From assembly GCA_021397835.1 (NCBI GenBank), contig JAJFZO010000094.1:1156501-1220500 (forward strand): a DNA stretch of 64,000 bases, given 5' to 3'. The DNA comes from Moringa oleifera. Its lineage: Eukaryota; Streptophyta; Magnoliopsida; Brassicales; Moringaceae. The notes below the pieces were generated by a model that was not told where the DNA came from, did no database searches, and saw nothing but the letters and a program-made list of their open reading frames with translations. A program made the position numbers and the translations under genes. Position 1 is the first letter of the stretch. Every line of letters starts with the position of its first letter. Of the stretch, positions 35,901 to 49,400 are shown piece after piece.

Positions 35901-38900
35901 TCACCCTTTGGCTCTTGGGCTGATGCTTCATCTATATTTGGCAGATGGGAATATTAACAAAACAAAAGAAATCTTGAAATTATTGCTTCAGACTTCTAGT
36001 GGCTCATCGGCAGTGAATCAACTCATTAGCAGGTTTGTTCGGGAAGGTATGAAATTACTCTATTATGTAACTTTTTCAATGTGTTATAGAGATGAAGCAA
36101 CTAAGGAAAGGCAGGATTTGTTGAGGGCTAACATTTGATCTTCTTTGTAGGTGACATATCTAAAGCAGAAACTCTTAGTGATTTGATGATTAAGCTGGGA
36201 TGCAAATTAGAGGATGAAACAATTGCTTCATTGATTGGCTTGTATGGGAAGCAACAGAAACTAAAACAGGCTCAAGAGTTCCTCTTGGCTGTGAGATATT
36301 CTCAAACATCCAACAAAGATATTGTTAACTCAATGATTGATGCATATGCCAAATGTGGCAAATTCGAGGAAGCGTACATGCTTTATAAAGAATCAACTGA
36401 TAGAGGGCATGATCTGGGTGCTGTTACCATCAGTGTAGTTGTGAATGCTTTGACTAATGGTGGTATGACTATAGCGCTAAACCTCTTGTTCCCTTTTTAG
36501 TTCAGAAATTATCTGTTCCTTTTCAATCTTTTTTTGGGGATCTACAGACATAGGAATTACTTATTATCTTCAAACCACCCAAAAAATTCAAAATCATCCA
36601 CTTTGAAGCATTATGGGTACTTAGACTAGTATCTGAAATTTACCTTAAAAAACTTTTCTTTTCTTAATTACTGGTGATGTATAGCCTATTTAATGCTTTT
36701 TTTCATTTTTAAATTTTCTTTATTTGATTGAAGCCAATAGATTTAAGAAACTTTGGCACAAAGCCTGTAGACCAATAGACCACATTGCATCTATTGTTTT
36801 CTTCCTCTTTCTTTAGGAGGATAGGGGCAGGGAAAGAATCCACAAAGATATAAGTCCCTGGATTTCTATATCGTGCATAATAGTTTGAAGGTGGGTGGCC
36901 CATTTGGAGATCCCTTCAGAACCCTCCTTCCATTGCTTGGACTGATATTTTTTTGACCCATCCTACAATATGTGCATAAGCTGTTCATTGGGGTTCCAGT
37001 TAATTGCTAATCAAATTACTGCCTGTCATGGTGTAGAACACGATTATAATCTGACCTTAAAGAATTAGTAAATGTAAGGAGTAGCTGCTTCTTGCTTGAT
37101 GTATGCATTTTTCTGGGTGAGAAGTTGACTGGTTATAACCATTCCTTTCTACAGGCAAACACCAAGAGGCAGAGGATATTATACGGAAGAGTCTTGAGAA
37201 GAGCTCAGAGCTTGATACTGTGGCATACAATACCTTTATCAAGGCAATGCTAGAAGCAGGTTGGATATGTCGTTTCTTATTCATTGATGGCACTTGCTGC
37301 TAAAAAAAGCTGGCTCTGACCTGCATTTACTATTTGCAGGTAAATTGCATTTTGCAGGCGGCATTTATGAGCACATGCTTTCTTCAGGAGCTACTCCATC
37401 AATTCAAACAATCAACACGATGATCAGGTCAGATTGAAGAATGATAAGTATCCTTTACTGCCCCTAATGAATTGAAATTACCCATGCAGCAGGATGCATC
37501 CATAATCATCTATGTTTACTACATGCACATTAATATATCTGTCTTGATCTGACAAGCTGCAGTCTTGTTAAATGGGTGTAGTGTGTATGGACGAGGTCGA
37601 AACCTGGATAAGGCTGTGGAGATGTTCAACACAGCTCACGTTTTAGGCTTGTCTCCTGATGAGAAAGCTTACATGAATTTGATTACCTATTATGGGAAAG
37701 CTGGTAAGTTTATAACAAACTGAAAAGAAATGGACATTTTATGGTTGAAGATCTAATGACATGCCAAGTTTTAGAGTATGTTCTATACAAGAGCATATCT
37801 TAAACTTTAGAACAATCATGTAGTTACATGAAAGTTTGCGACCTTCTGACTTTCCAATGATTGAAGGAAACATCAATACACTTGAACCATGAAATGTATG
37901 TTAATTCTGTATCCATCTTCTCTGTTAATGGTATCATGAGGAACTTGAAATTATCAATGTAAAATCGTAATGCTGATATGCTTGACTGCTCTTAATGGTT
38001 AAGTGTGCTATGTTAAATATCAAGAATAGTAATTACACTGACAACTGGTGCAAGTTCGTTGCATGTTCTGAATTACATTGTAATGACAGATTATTTATTT
38101 CATTTTCAATCAATATAAAAGTGGGTGTAAGATAGCTTATGTGTCAGATTTTCTCTGTCTGAGGAGTGTAATAGAGTGACTATTTATCTGTTTTTGCACA
38201 GGTGAGAGGCATGCAGCATCCCTTTTGTTCTCTGAGATGCAGGAAAAAGGGATAAAACCTGGGTTGGTATGGTTCTATTTATTGTCACAAATAACTTGAG
38301 AAATATTGTTAATTAAGTTAGAGTATAACTTTGGAGGTGATATCCTTGATATCCTACCTTTTCATTAAGATATTTTATGGCATGGCACTAGTACACACAT
38401 ACAAAATCTGGTTCTCTCTCAAGTAGAGAATGATTTCTGTGTCCAGAGTCTTCTTTCTCTCAATTTAATTTAATCCTAAATTTGATTATCCTGGATTTAG
38501 TAATCTATTAAGGTGTTACTTGTCCCTTTTGGCCTTTTCTTGTGGGGAATGCAGGTTAGCTACAATATTATGATCAGAGTATATGCTACAACAGGACTTT
38601 GTCATGAGGTTGAGAAACTTCTCCAAGCCATGATGAGAGATGGTTACTCACCTGATTCTTTAACCTATCTTTCCCTCATTCAAGCTTATGCAGAGAGCTT
38701 GAAGTATGCAGAAGCAGAGGAAACCATAATATCCATGCAAAAAAGAGGCATCTACCCTTCCTGTGCTCATTTTAGCCCGCTGCTCTCTGCTTTTGCTAAA
38801 GCAGGAATGATGGAAGAAGCAAAAAGGGTTTATGACAAGCTATTATCAGCTGGTTTAAATCCTGATCTCCCATGTTTTCGTGCCATGCTGAGAGGTTACA

Positions 38901-39112
38901 TGAACTATGGACGTATTGAAGATGGAATCTCTTTTTTTGAACAGATAACAGAATCTGCGGAACCAGACAGGTTTATCATGAGTGCAGCTGTGCACTTCTA
39001 CAAGGTTGTAGGAAGAGAAGATGAAGCAGAAGGTGTTTTACAATCCATGAACTGCTTAGGAGTCCCCTTTTTGAAAAACCTCGAGCTTGGATCCAAGATA
39101 AGAGCCCCATAA
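32970..39112 (+). CDS. EMB976: Pentatricopeptide-repeat protein, EMB976 homologue
   Basis: Eight exons: 32970-33506, 34639-36046, 36151-36462, 37155-37259, 37340-37427, 37582-37703, 38202-38266 and 38555-39112, giving 1064 aa. The N-terminus is Ser/Leu-rich with few acidic residues, like a chloroplast transit peptide. It is followed by the conserved DPWSLSDGN, LSDDDARRIIKKKAEYLS and TPKWIKRTPEQMVQYLEDD blocks and then many 35-residue P-type PPR motifs (for example VYTIVLRLYGQVGKIKLAEQ, NEFTYTVVIGSLVKKGLHEE, SYNIMIRVYATTGLCHEVEK). This matches Arabidopsis EMB976 (AT5G27270), as I recall a P-class PPR protein of about 1040 aa needed for embryo development. PPR proteins bind organelle RNA; the RNA target is unknown. 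All junction phases agree, so the gene looks intact. AATAAA lies 5 bp after the stop (39117-39122). Confidence 0.9.
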
Positions 39113-40112
39113 TATAAATAAAGCTGATTAAGTATGTACTGGGATGAAGAAGAATTTCTACGTACTTCATTACTAGAGAGGACAGATCTGAATGCTTCAT
39201 AGTTTACCAGTGAAGACATACAGTGCGTTCAAGCACTGCAGTAGGGTTTGAACCAAGTGGCAAAGAGCCCTGCAGTGATCTAGAAGACTCCACATGTGAA
39301 AACTCAGGTTGTCCATCAAGTACATGGTGTCACTTTTGGCATTGGATTCAGAAGTAGGGTAGTTTAGCCCCTCTGAGTTGGCTGTCACTTGTGACATGTG
39401 ATGGGGGATAGCTCTCCGCTCATTTTTTATGCTGGAGGAGATTTTAGAGAGCATTGCCTCCTTGGAGTGCAGTTGAGGTGAAACTTTGTTTGCTGAGGTG
39501 CAAAAACCAATGGGTATGTAAAAGGTTGTGCATGATTATTGTGAGCATTAAGCTAGTAAATAACTGTACATAAATTTGTATTGTTTCCTGTATTAAGACC
39601 TTTATATGATCCATTAATTGATTTGGGTTGATCGTTCTTCTGTTACCATTGGAGGCTTTAACTGATAGATTTGAATGCCCTTTTTTAATACAAAAGATCT
39701 TTACACCATGGCTTTGGAGAAATGTGGAACAAAAGCAGAGCAAATGACACAGATTTGGAACTCATTTCAATGGGGAGTTTTGTGAAGTAAAATAGAAGAT
39801 ATAATAAATACCTTTTAAGAGAGATGAATTAAACTTAAAACCAGTTTGAGAATGATTTTTATTATTTTGATTTGTTTATAATTAAATAAAACACGGACCC
39901 TATACTTTTGTTAAATATCTTTAAATTGTGTTCAATTTTTTTGACCATAAAATTAAATTCATTATATTAATTCTTCCATTTAGGAGGACTGCATCGTCCT
40001 TAGCCCAAGCCCAACCTTTCTTAGGCTGGCCCCACTTGACTTTCAACTTTCAAGGCTAAGCTCCCTCGTCTTCCCTCTTCTGTGTCCCTGTCTGTCTGTT
40101 TAGAGAATACCC
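39113..40112. other. EMB976 3' flank and NDUFS6 upstream region
   Basis: Roughly the first 700 bp are the EMB976 untranslated 3' region and flank; the rest is NDUFS6 upstream sequence. No extra gene is visible; minus-strand open frames here are antisense noise. Confidence 0.45.
40002..40013 (+). promoter_or_regulatory. Paired site II elements of the NDUFS6 promoter
   Basis: AGCCCAAGCCCA contains two adjacent copies of the reverse complement of TGGGCT, about 100 bp before the NDUFS6 start codon. Site II (TGGGCY) motifs, often paired, are enriched in promoters of plant nuclear genes for mitochondrial respiratory proteins and are bound by TCP factors. Fit with the gene is good; the function is inferred. 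Confidence 0.5.
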
Positions 40113-43100
40113 ATGGCTTCCAGTCTCTTCAAAGCCCTCCTCCGATCATCAAATTTGCCATCAACTACCAGAAACCTCAGCCTTGTTAGCGGCCAAATCA
40201 GCCATCACACTGCCAAATGGATGCAGGTACTGTTGTCTTACCGTCAGCCTTCAATTATTACAGTACTGTGAATCTGCCTTTTTCTTTTCTTGACTTCGTT
40301 CTCGTCATTTGTGAAGTTTTTATTCAAAGGAAGCGAAGGAAACATCTGAATTGAATAATCTGATTGAATTTGTTGCAGAGATTTGAAACTGGAAACCCCC
40401 AGAACTTTTAGCATTTTAAGCTTTAGGGTTTTTATCTAACGTGACATTTGTTGATATACACTGTTCCCTTTTCGATAACTGCATAACATTTTTAGGTATT
40501 TATTTATAGATTAACATAATGCTATGTTGGCTTGCTTTAATGGTTGGGAAAGAATTTTGCTGGTCTTATGAATTTAATTTTTTTTTTGTTTTGTATTTTT
40601 TTTTTGGTTGCTCTTACAAAATACAGATAAGCTAAATTCATTTGGTATAAATTAATAAAATTTTATTTGTTTATTTATTCAACACAAGTCAGAGGTTACA
40701 ATGTTTTTTCTTGATAAATTACAAGTGCTTTGATCTCAGAAAAGACAACTTCCTGAGTTTTTTTTTTTTTTCGCAAGTAGTAATTACTCTACCAGTTAAG
40801 TCTAACACTGGTAAGAAGTCTATCACATTTCATCTTTTGCCCTTAAAATTCATTTAATTTCTGTTTCTTAGCATGAGAATTCAGTTAGCTATCTTAAGCA
40901 TAATATTTTCCTGTTGTGGAGTTTTTTGTTTTTTTTTCTGAGTTGGGAATCACTTTTTTTTTTTTTTAATTGAACAGGTAAATAGGCATCTTTGTTGGTT
41001 GTCTTAAGAATGTAGAGCCTTGGAAGATAACTGCATATAGACCATCTTCTAAGATATCTACAATCTAAGTAATAAAGAAGGGTAAAAAACTAAAACGGGA
41101 AAATCACACTTTACTGAGTCACTTAAACCAGTGAAATCAACTAAACTGAAATTCTTTCAATTATTTTTTTCCTTTTCTTTTTGGGGCAACAAAAGTATAA
41201 AATTAGGTTCCTTTCATTTCCATAACTATACTTGGCTACTAAACACATTAAGCAAAACACAAATACAAGTCTTTGTAGTTATTTATATTCTAAATAGAGA
41301 ATTATTTGGAGGAATGCATGCTAATTGAGGGGGAAAAAGATGAAGAGGAAATCGGGACAGAGAGAACATTTGTTATCGGAACAAATGGTGGATAACAGGA
41401 TAGATGGGCTTTTCTTTTTGTTGCCAAAATAAGCTTTTTGCATTAGAGAAAAGTACTCAAAATTAACAATGCTTCATTAAATGCTAATGGAGTTAATCGA
41501 GTATACTCTCTTGAAATTTATATAATACCCGAGCTCATTTTCCTTCTGGCCAAAAACGCGGAGTACTTTCTTGCAATTCACTGTTAGATATTTTCATGTC
41601 CTTGGGCTTGAGTACTAATGAAGTTAATACGAGGTACTTAAGTGAGATTTGTAAAACATGGGATCACATCATTTTCCCTTTAGCTCAATACCTTGTCTAA
41701 ATGGATCGTTGAGTAATATTATTTACCTCATGTTTGAGACTTAGAGTATTCCCCTATTTTGATCAAATAATGGACAATTTACAATTGTTAGTGGCGCATT
41801 GTAATATCATATTATTATTGTAATATGGATTCAACTCCTGAAGGCAGCAACTTAATGCAACATATGCTGATGGGTGAGACTAGTGAGGGCCCACTTCATT
41901 GGGACCATAACTGGGTGAAGTGCCACCCCCCCCCCCCCCCCCCCAAAAAAAAAAAAAAAACCCACCCCAACCCCCACTCCTTTTTTTTTTTTTTTTTTTT
42001 TTCCGTTGTCACAAGATGGTGTTGTGAAAAGTGAACTAGAGTGACATAAATTTTTTATTTTTCCTTGTATTTCCTATAAATTTCATGGTGCTAGAACTAG
42101 TAGAATTTTAGTTGTTCTTGAAAGATTTCACCTCAATTTGACAAGTTTTGAGGGAAAAACTGCGCCATTGCTTTTCCTGATTTGTAGTGAGAATGATACT
42201 AAATGTCAACTGATATTTATATCAGTTCGTTTTCTTTGATGCATTTGCGCTAGTGAAGCTGGTTTCAAGATATTGTTGGTTTATATTGTTGTTATAGGTA
42301 ATAATGAATATCTTGGAGACATGGGTTGAAATAGTTTGCACTTTAATAAGCTTATATGCTTTTTACCTACAGATCTACTCCCTGTAGTGGTTCAAAGTTA
42401 AATGGAAAGAGTATTGGAAACTGGTAGGTCCTTGCAGAATTTTCATTGGAACATTTCCCTAACCTTATGAGCCTAGTTACTTTAGAGAACTTCATTCTGA
42501 CATAGAAGTCAGGGGTAGAAGAAACACCCCTGCACCTGTAGCACGACAAATCGCCTCTTATTTAGTCTGACTTTTATGCATGTTGCTGTTAAATAAGATG
42601 ATGAAACCAAAAGACTTTATTTTGGTATGATATTCTGAATAAATTGTTTGATGGGCTGCCTTCCTCTTAGCACAACCATGAAGATATCAGGGAAGAAAAG
42701 TAAATATTGATTAAGGAATTATAAATCTGAATGCCTTGAAAAGGTGGGTCCAGTTCAGCAGCATTAGATTTATTCGTTTCCAATGAAAGATTGATTTTGT
42801 GCTCTTTATCTGGAGGAACTAAGCATTCCCAAATAATTTTTCTTGGCATTTGTTATTATTACACCAGGAAAGTAAATTTACCTTATTGCTTTGCTCTGCA
42901 ATTTGATTTCCTCCTTTCCAATAAGTTGCATCCCTTTTGAGAGGTTACGGGAGAAGAGCAAGGGAAATAAAGGCATGTAATGCATGGCAGTATGCATGCT
43001 CACTGTTTGCATATGTTTGTAGGATACAAGCAAGAAATCTCCGATGGAGTTGATCAGTGAGGTTCCACCCATCAAAGTTGAAGGCAGGATTGTTGCTTGT

Positions 43101-43375
43101 GAAGGAGGTTAGTTCTAGTAGTTGGTTTCTTTTGCATTTGTGACAGACCTAAGTGGAATAACAATTTACCAAAAGAAAAAAGGATAAGAGACTATTTCAT
43201 TTGGCCTCTTGTATACTCCCAACTAACTGTTGCATGTTCTTTGGTGCTGTCTTTCTCTGTTACAGACAGCAATCCTGCCCTTGGGCACCCAATTGAGTTC
43301 ATATGCCTCGACTTAGAGGAGCCGGCTATCTGCAAGTACTGTGGCCTACGCTATGTCCAGGATCATCATCACTAG
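40113..43375 (+). CDS. NDUFS6: Complex I 13 kDa subunit NDUFS6, mitochondrial
   Basis: Three exons: 40113-40226, 43023-43107 and 43266-43375, giving 102 aa. The protein has an Arg/Ser-rich mitochondrial presequence (MASSLFKALLRSSNLPSTTR) and then the zf-CHCC domain of the NADH:ubiquinone oxidoreductase iron-sulfur protein 6 family. The presumed zinc ligands are Cys64, His74, Cys89 and Cys92, within VACEG, ALGHPIEFICLDLEEP and CKYCGLRYV. In complex I this subunit sits in the peripheral arm and binds zinc. It ends in three histidines. Length is close to the plant orthologue (about 110 aa; AT3G03070 as I recall). Intron 1 (2.8 kb) contains a striking homopolymer cluster. AATAAA at 43511-43516 is a plausible polyadenylation signal. 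Confidence 0.93.
41926..42002. repeat. Compound homopolymer C19-A16-spacer-T22 in NDUFS6 intron 1
   Basis: A run of 19 C (41926-41944) is followed by 16 A (41945-41960), a 20-bp C-rich spacer and 22 T (41981-42002). Such runs are prone to length errors during sequencing and may also be polymorphic. Confidence 0.9.
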
Positions 43376-43510
43376 GACTTTGGAATGTGGGTTTTAAACA
43401 AATCCATGGGAGAGCAAAAGCCATGTCCTCTTTCAATTTGTTTTGTGCCTCTGTTGTCATTAGATGAAATCCATGTATTGGTGATATTTCTTTTTCTTTT
43501 AATTTAGCAT

Positions 43511-43516
43511 AATAAA
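43511..43516 (+). terminator. Probable polyadenylation signal of NDUFS6
   Basis: AATAAA lies 136 bp after the stop codon, a normal distance for a plant near-upstream element. Confidence 0.5.
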
Positions 43517-44199
43517 GGTTTTATCACAAACTAATGTATGTTTGGACCAAATTTTCTGTGTCAGTATGGTATTTGCAATGCGGATTCTGGTTGTGCAGTT
43601 CCTTTACTATTTCTCATAAGTGGATTATATAGATAAAGATTTTTTATCAATCTGATTCTTTTATAGAATGTAAATTCATGCCAGACTATGATAAATCTGC
43701 AGTTTGATTTTTGCTTTCCCTTTTTTCTTCTCTTACTTACCCAATATCATGAAAGCGAGGCTATCACTGAAAACTCAACTTCATATTTTCTAAGTCATTC
43801 CTGCCATGAACATCTTAATTCTGAGACTCTTTTTCCCATGCTGACAACAAACACCAGTCCAAGCCAATTTAAGCATGGTGCAATTAATTATTATTGCCTA
43901 ACTTTTCATTTTTCATTCATTTTTATTTGAGGCGTAGCAACAAATGAAACTCATTTGTTTCTTGTTGTCTGACAACAAACACAACTTGGTTAACAGTAAA
44001 GATTAATGCATCTTTCAATTATATTCATATTCAATATCATTTTTCTTTTCAAATTTTCAGCTCTGTTCTTATGGTTATTCTCTTTGCTCTAAATGTGTTT
44101 TGGTTTAGATATTAACTTCAGTAAACAATTGATGTTGGTAACTTGGTAAGGTTCGTAAGTTAATTACTTGGACCTCAGGGATTAAAATGGTGGTATTTC
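43517..44199. other. Intergenic DNA, right part possibly gypsy 3' end
   Basis: No gene is seen. The right part may contain the decayed 3' untranslated region or LTR of the minus-strand gypsy element, but no LTR ends were recognised. Confidence 0.3.
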
Positions 44200-45601
44200 T
44201 GGACCAAAACCTAACTCATAGCTCGTTTACCACACTTGCCAATTCTCTTGTCCAGTACTGTCGTAGGTTCACGAGCTAAACCACCACCTACATCTAACCA
44301 AAGCAGATTCGTGTCAGAGTCAACAATGCCCATGTGCACTTTCAGCATAGATACACGGAAAACAGGATGCACTCTTGACTCACTGAGTAGTTCCAATTCA
44401 TAGGTCACGTGTCCCAACTTCTCTAACACACGATAAGAGCCAAATTATTTCGCTGAGAGCTCCAAATTCTTCATGTTAAGTTTTACATATACTGGGTAAT
44501 TAACTTCAAAGTGATGATCAGACCTCAATTTGTCAGCATTCATTTTCATGTCATTTTGAGCTCGTTTGAGATAACACTTCAGCGCTTTGATTGCAGCCTT
44601 TCGAGCTCAAACTATGACTTACAGCAGGCAGTGAAGCAGTTCCAACCAAATAGGGCAAGTGAAGAGGAGCTAGTTGCCTATACACTATTTCATAAAGTCT
44701 GTTGTTGGTAGCAGAGTGAAAAAGAAGTACCACCGCTCCGCTAAAGGTAAACCACCTAGTCCAATCTTGAGGTGTTTCAGATGACATGCAACGCAGGTAT
44801 ATTTGAAGACAACATTTGATCACTTCTATTTGGCTATCAATTTGAGGATGGTATGCTATAGAAAGTGTAAGTTGAGCCCCAAGCAATTTAAACAACTCAC
44901 TGCCAAAATTACTGATGAAGATTTTGTCACGGTCAGAGACAGGTTAAGCCATGAAGCTTATAAACGTTATCCATGAAGATTTGTGCTACTGTAACAGCAG
45001 AGTAGGGGTGAGCCAAAGCAATGAAATGAGCATATATTCTCAACCTATTAACCACTACAAAGATCACCTAAAAGCCCCTCGATTTAGGAAACTCCATGAA
45101 ATCCATAGGAAGGACAGCCCAAATGGTTTCAGGTATGGGGAAGGGCTCTAACAAGCCAGGATATGCTGCCAAATCTGATTTGTATTTTTGGCAGATTGAA
45201 CAAGGTGGTATGAAGTTACTGACACCCTTTCATATAACCCCTTCCAATACAGTATATTTCAGTCCCCATATTCATTTTTTCTGTAAGGGTAACTAAGTTA
45301 GGATCTGAAGACCACAAGCCTTGGATCCTCTGCATCAAATCACTAGCAACAGTGGTTATGGCATTGAGTGCAGCTTCATGTTTCCTCGATGGTGCATAAA
45401 GCCATCACGTTGGTGCTTCCCATCCTGAAATCACATCAAAATCATACTCGATCATTGCTATCACCTACCTTTGCTGCGTATGGGATTGTTGTTTGTTGAT
45501 CTAGCAAGAACCTAATACTTGTAATGGTCAGTCTTTATAGTGAAATGCCGCCAAGAAGCTATGTAGACTATTTTTTTTTAATTGGTGTTGCCATCATCTC
45601 T
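44200..45601 (-). pseudogene. Ty3-gypsy Pol 3' half (RNase H end, integrase, C-terminus), decayed
   Basis: Read on the minus strand from 45601 down: YEKEMMA and a TDHYKY-type piece of RNase H; a decayed zinc-finger/integrase N-terminal region near 45300-45100 (CQKYKSDLAAYPGLLEP-like, across frames); the integrase core FKLLGAQLTLSIAYHPQIDSQ at 44895-44830; and the C-terminal domain with LGHVTYELELLSESRVHPVF and VSMLKVHMG near 44430-44330. Stops and frameshifts are many. The reading continues across the KI-MULE into 55527-55730, so the two pieces were one element. Confidence 0.8.
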
Positions 45602-45610
45602 TTTTCATAA
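45602..45610. repeat. Left 9-bp target-site duplication of the KI-MULE
   Basis: TTTTCATAA here is identical to 55527-55535. A 9-bp duplication is the standard Mutator-superfamily signature. Confidence 0.85.
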
Positions 45611-45700
45611 GGGGAATTTTTATATTTAGCACTCCGCACATACGATTTTACAAAAATAACCAATATTTTGAATTCATGTTTTTTTAGCACTTTCTGAACA
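45611..45700 (+). repeat. Left terminal inverted repeat of the KI-MULE
   Basis: About 85-90 bp, imperfectly inverted relative to 55437-55526. Conserved landmarks are GGGGAA/GAGGAA at the tip, TAGCACT at offset 17, a TTTTACAAAA/TTTTGTAAAA word near offset 36, and ATGTTTTTTTAGCACTTT near offset 68. Confidence 0.7.
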
Positions 45701-46474
45701 GTTTCGAACCTAGTTACCCTTAATAAAAAGTAACAATTACATTCTTACTCACTAAAAAAAATACCAAAAGTCAAATCAACATTTTCCCCCATTTTCGAAC
45801 AGTGTCTTCATCTCTTCACGTCTCTTGCAATCTCTCTCACTAGATTAAGTGATTTTATGTTTATTTTTACAAATTAATCACCCAGAAACATCGAGGAACT
45901 ATCGAAAGTATTGAAAATCTACAAAGGTATGTTTTAAAACGATTATTTCGGCATAAAGTTTAGAGTTTTTGCATTTTAAATACCCGCGAACCAAATCTTC
46001 TTATGACGTCTGATTATCCATTTTCGTTTACATGTTTACTTTTACTTTTGTATATGGAAACTTGATTAAATGCTTCTGTCATGTTTTAAATGATTTAAGT
46101 TGCTAGTTCATGAATCTCTAATGACTGGGTATATCAGTGTGTATTATTTTCATTTTTCTTTCAATACTTTGAAGTTGATTAATTTTTTTGAGAACATTGG
46201 GTATATTGGTGTGTATTATGTGCGTGAACTGCGTTTTACTCTTTCATTTGTGATGTTTGACCTTAAATTTCACAAACAAATGTTGCTAACTTGGGTTTTA
46301 GTCATTTGAATCTTAACGTATTATTAAAAATCATAATAACTTTTAAGAAATTGTTTCTTCTTTCATAAATTCGTATCAACATCTTAAGTTTTTGTATCAA
46401 TTTTTTTAATTTCGTATCAACATTTTATAAATCCTTAATATGTTCATCCATTATTTATTTTTTTTCCTGTACAG

Positions 46475-49400
46475 ATGGATGTTACTAAGAAATATTTGAT
46501 TCCTAAAGAGAGTTGGAAGCTTTCAGCCAGAGTATTAAAGCACTATGATACTGATGTTGTATCAAATATAAAACGTGTTTTGAATGACTCTCAAAGGCAG
46601 AAGTTCAATACCACCTGCCTTGGTCACTTCTTGGAAGGGAATGAGAATTTCATATTTTCTGGCTTAATCGTCCACAATTTACTACTTCGACAGATTGAGC
46701 AACCTAATGATGAAGAAATGTGGTTTCGACTTGGGAAGCACGAAGTACGTTTTGGTAAGGAAGAATTTTGTTTAATCACCGAGTTGAGATTTGGAGAGCT
46801 ACCAGACACAAATTTGATTGCACCAAATCAGTTTGGCATCCATGCTAAGTATTTTGATGGGAAGAACAAGGTTACCACTAGTTCTGTTAAGTCAAAACTA
46901 CTTGAAGGAGAATTTGATGAAGATTCTGATGATGCAGTAAAGCTTGCATTGGTTTACTTACTCAATGCCTTCATCAAAGGCAGTGATGAGCGACAACATA
47001 TCCCCCAGTGGCATTTTCATCTTGTTGATAACTTAGAAGCATTCAATAGCTTTCCCTGGGGTACCTTAGTCTACTGTAACTCATTGAGGTATTTCAAAAA
47101 CACTCTAACCATTCGAAATACTCAACGTGGAGAATTATCATACAACATATTTGGTTTTGTATGGGCACTACAGGTATTAAACTCGTTGGTATCTATATTT
47201 ATTTATTTTTATGTTTTTATTTACTTTTTCAAAGACTTTGCAATACCTAACTTATCTTTTTATTCTAAGATTTTTGCATTTGAGGTGATACCTAGCACGA
47301 AGCAGCATGCCACACGAATAGTAAGATCACCATTGCCTAGAATTTATTAGTGAAAATTTGATCATAAGCCACATAGTGGCCACTGTAAGAGAATTTTTAC
47401 AAATAAGGTACGTTTAAATTCGTATCATTATTGATTGAATTCATATGCAATATATTATTTCATTGCATCATTCACACTATCGTGACAACACTTAGAAATC
47501 GTTATAACAATAATGAAGTCTTTGTTTTTCTTACATAAACGTATCAAAATTTATCATATTCGTACCAAGATTAACTATTTCATGCCAAGATTCACCATTT
47601 CGTGCCAAGTTTTACTATTTACGTGACATCTTTTAAAGTCTAAATTCATTTCAATTTAGACTTTCGTGACACCATTTGCATATTTTTAGTTATATTTTTC
47701 ATAATTTTAAAATTATTAATATGTAAGTAATTTTATTTATAAAAATTGTTATTTGAATTAACATTTGATTATTATTTTAGATGGTAGTGAACGTCAAACT
47801 TGAGCCGACTCCTACTGAATGTGAAGCCTCATATTACCTGGGAATTAATGAGAGCGTGTTGCCTCTGCATCTTGGTGCAACAAAACAGCATCGGCTCAAT
47901 AAGCATAGCAATGCTTCGACCAGTGAAGATGATGAGGATGATGAGAATTTCGTGGCTACAAGAAGAAAAAATCCTACAAAATTACCTGTCTTATCAAAGG
48001 TAGACAATGTATACAAAATCTTATAATATTTAATTAATATTAGTTATATGTTAATATATATATGTATATTATGTTTTTATTATTTAATTTTTTAATTGAT
48101 GACTAATTAATTTGTTTGATCGATGATTAAATGTAGCGACGATCTAGACACAATGCCACTTCACGACTAAGAGATGAGGATGGAGATGAGGATGAGGTTG
48201 AGATTGAAGATATAGAGGGAGATGGAAGGGAGGATGTTGGAGGAGAACAAGAGGAGAGGACACATACAGATTTCAGGGAGGAGGTTAGGGCAGAGGATAC
48301 GAGAACGAGAACTGCAGCTATGGGTGAAGAATCCCAAGCTGAGAGATCACAGACTAAGAGCGTAGAGAAAGATACTGAGATTTACCATCGTCTCGATAGC
48401 TTAAAAGCGAAGGTAAATCTCATGAATGCAAGAATATTGAGTAATCACACCAAGCTTATGATTGCCGTATACTTTATCAAACAAGCACTGCAATAAGTTG
48501 TCTCCTCTGATCGAGATCCTACACGCACTGAGACTGGCACACGCCAAAATGAGGTAATTTTATCCTTATTTATGTACAAGATCATAAGTTTCATTACAAT
48601 ATAATTCATTGCAAAATTAACTTTTCGTCTCTTGTAGGGTGGTAATGATGCAACTTCCAGTGCACACCCTTCAGCTGCTCATGGCCAATATTCTCAAGAA
48701 CCTATTAATGTAAGGGAGGTTAGGAGTGAGGACGTAGGGGATAGAGATGAAGCCGTTGAGGCTGAAAGAGAGGCTGTGGCGTGTTTAGCGGACTTAGCGA
48801 CCGTTCCACTGAGGGAAAATAATGTGATACCAGTTTGTAGGCCGCGTAAGCGGTCTAGACAGCTGTGTAGTCCATACGTCGACCCCACTGAACATAAACG
48901 GGCTAGGTCCGAGCAAATGATTGATTCAAAGTTGCAGCTGGATGAAGACATATGCAATGAATATGAAGCGTTTATGAAGGGATCATCAATGTCATAGTAA
49001 GTTAACTTATATATAATTTTTTAAATAGATATCATATATTTTCTTTATAAATATCATATAAATAACAAACTGACTTCTTTAATGCAGTTGTAATGTACAT
49101 ATTGGTTATTCTGTCAGTATCGAGTGGTTTCGTACATTTGAGGTCAATGATCAATGGATCGATGATTCGGTATGTCACCATCATACTAAATCATATCTAA
49201 TTTATATGATTTGCACATAGGTGTAATATTTTGTATGAAATATTGGAATTGATGCTTATGTTATATGCTTCTGTATCAAGTATTATGATTCATGTCTAGT
49301 TTATATGTTATCATGTTACGTATTATAATTCGTGTCCATTTATATGATTTTGTCTCAGTATTATGATTCATGCTTCATTTTATATAATATAATTTTATGT

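Noticed and set aside
46475..47350. A 291-codon open frame as a host gene of unknown function
   Set aside because: It is DUF1985 exon 1 read through into an intron and belongs to the KI-MULE cargo gene.
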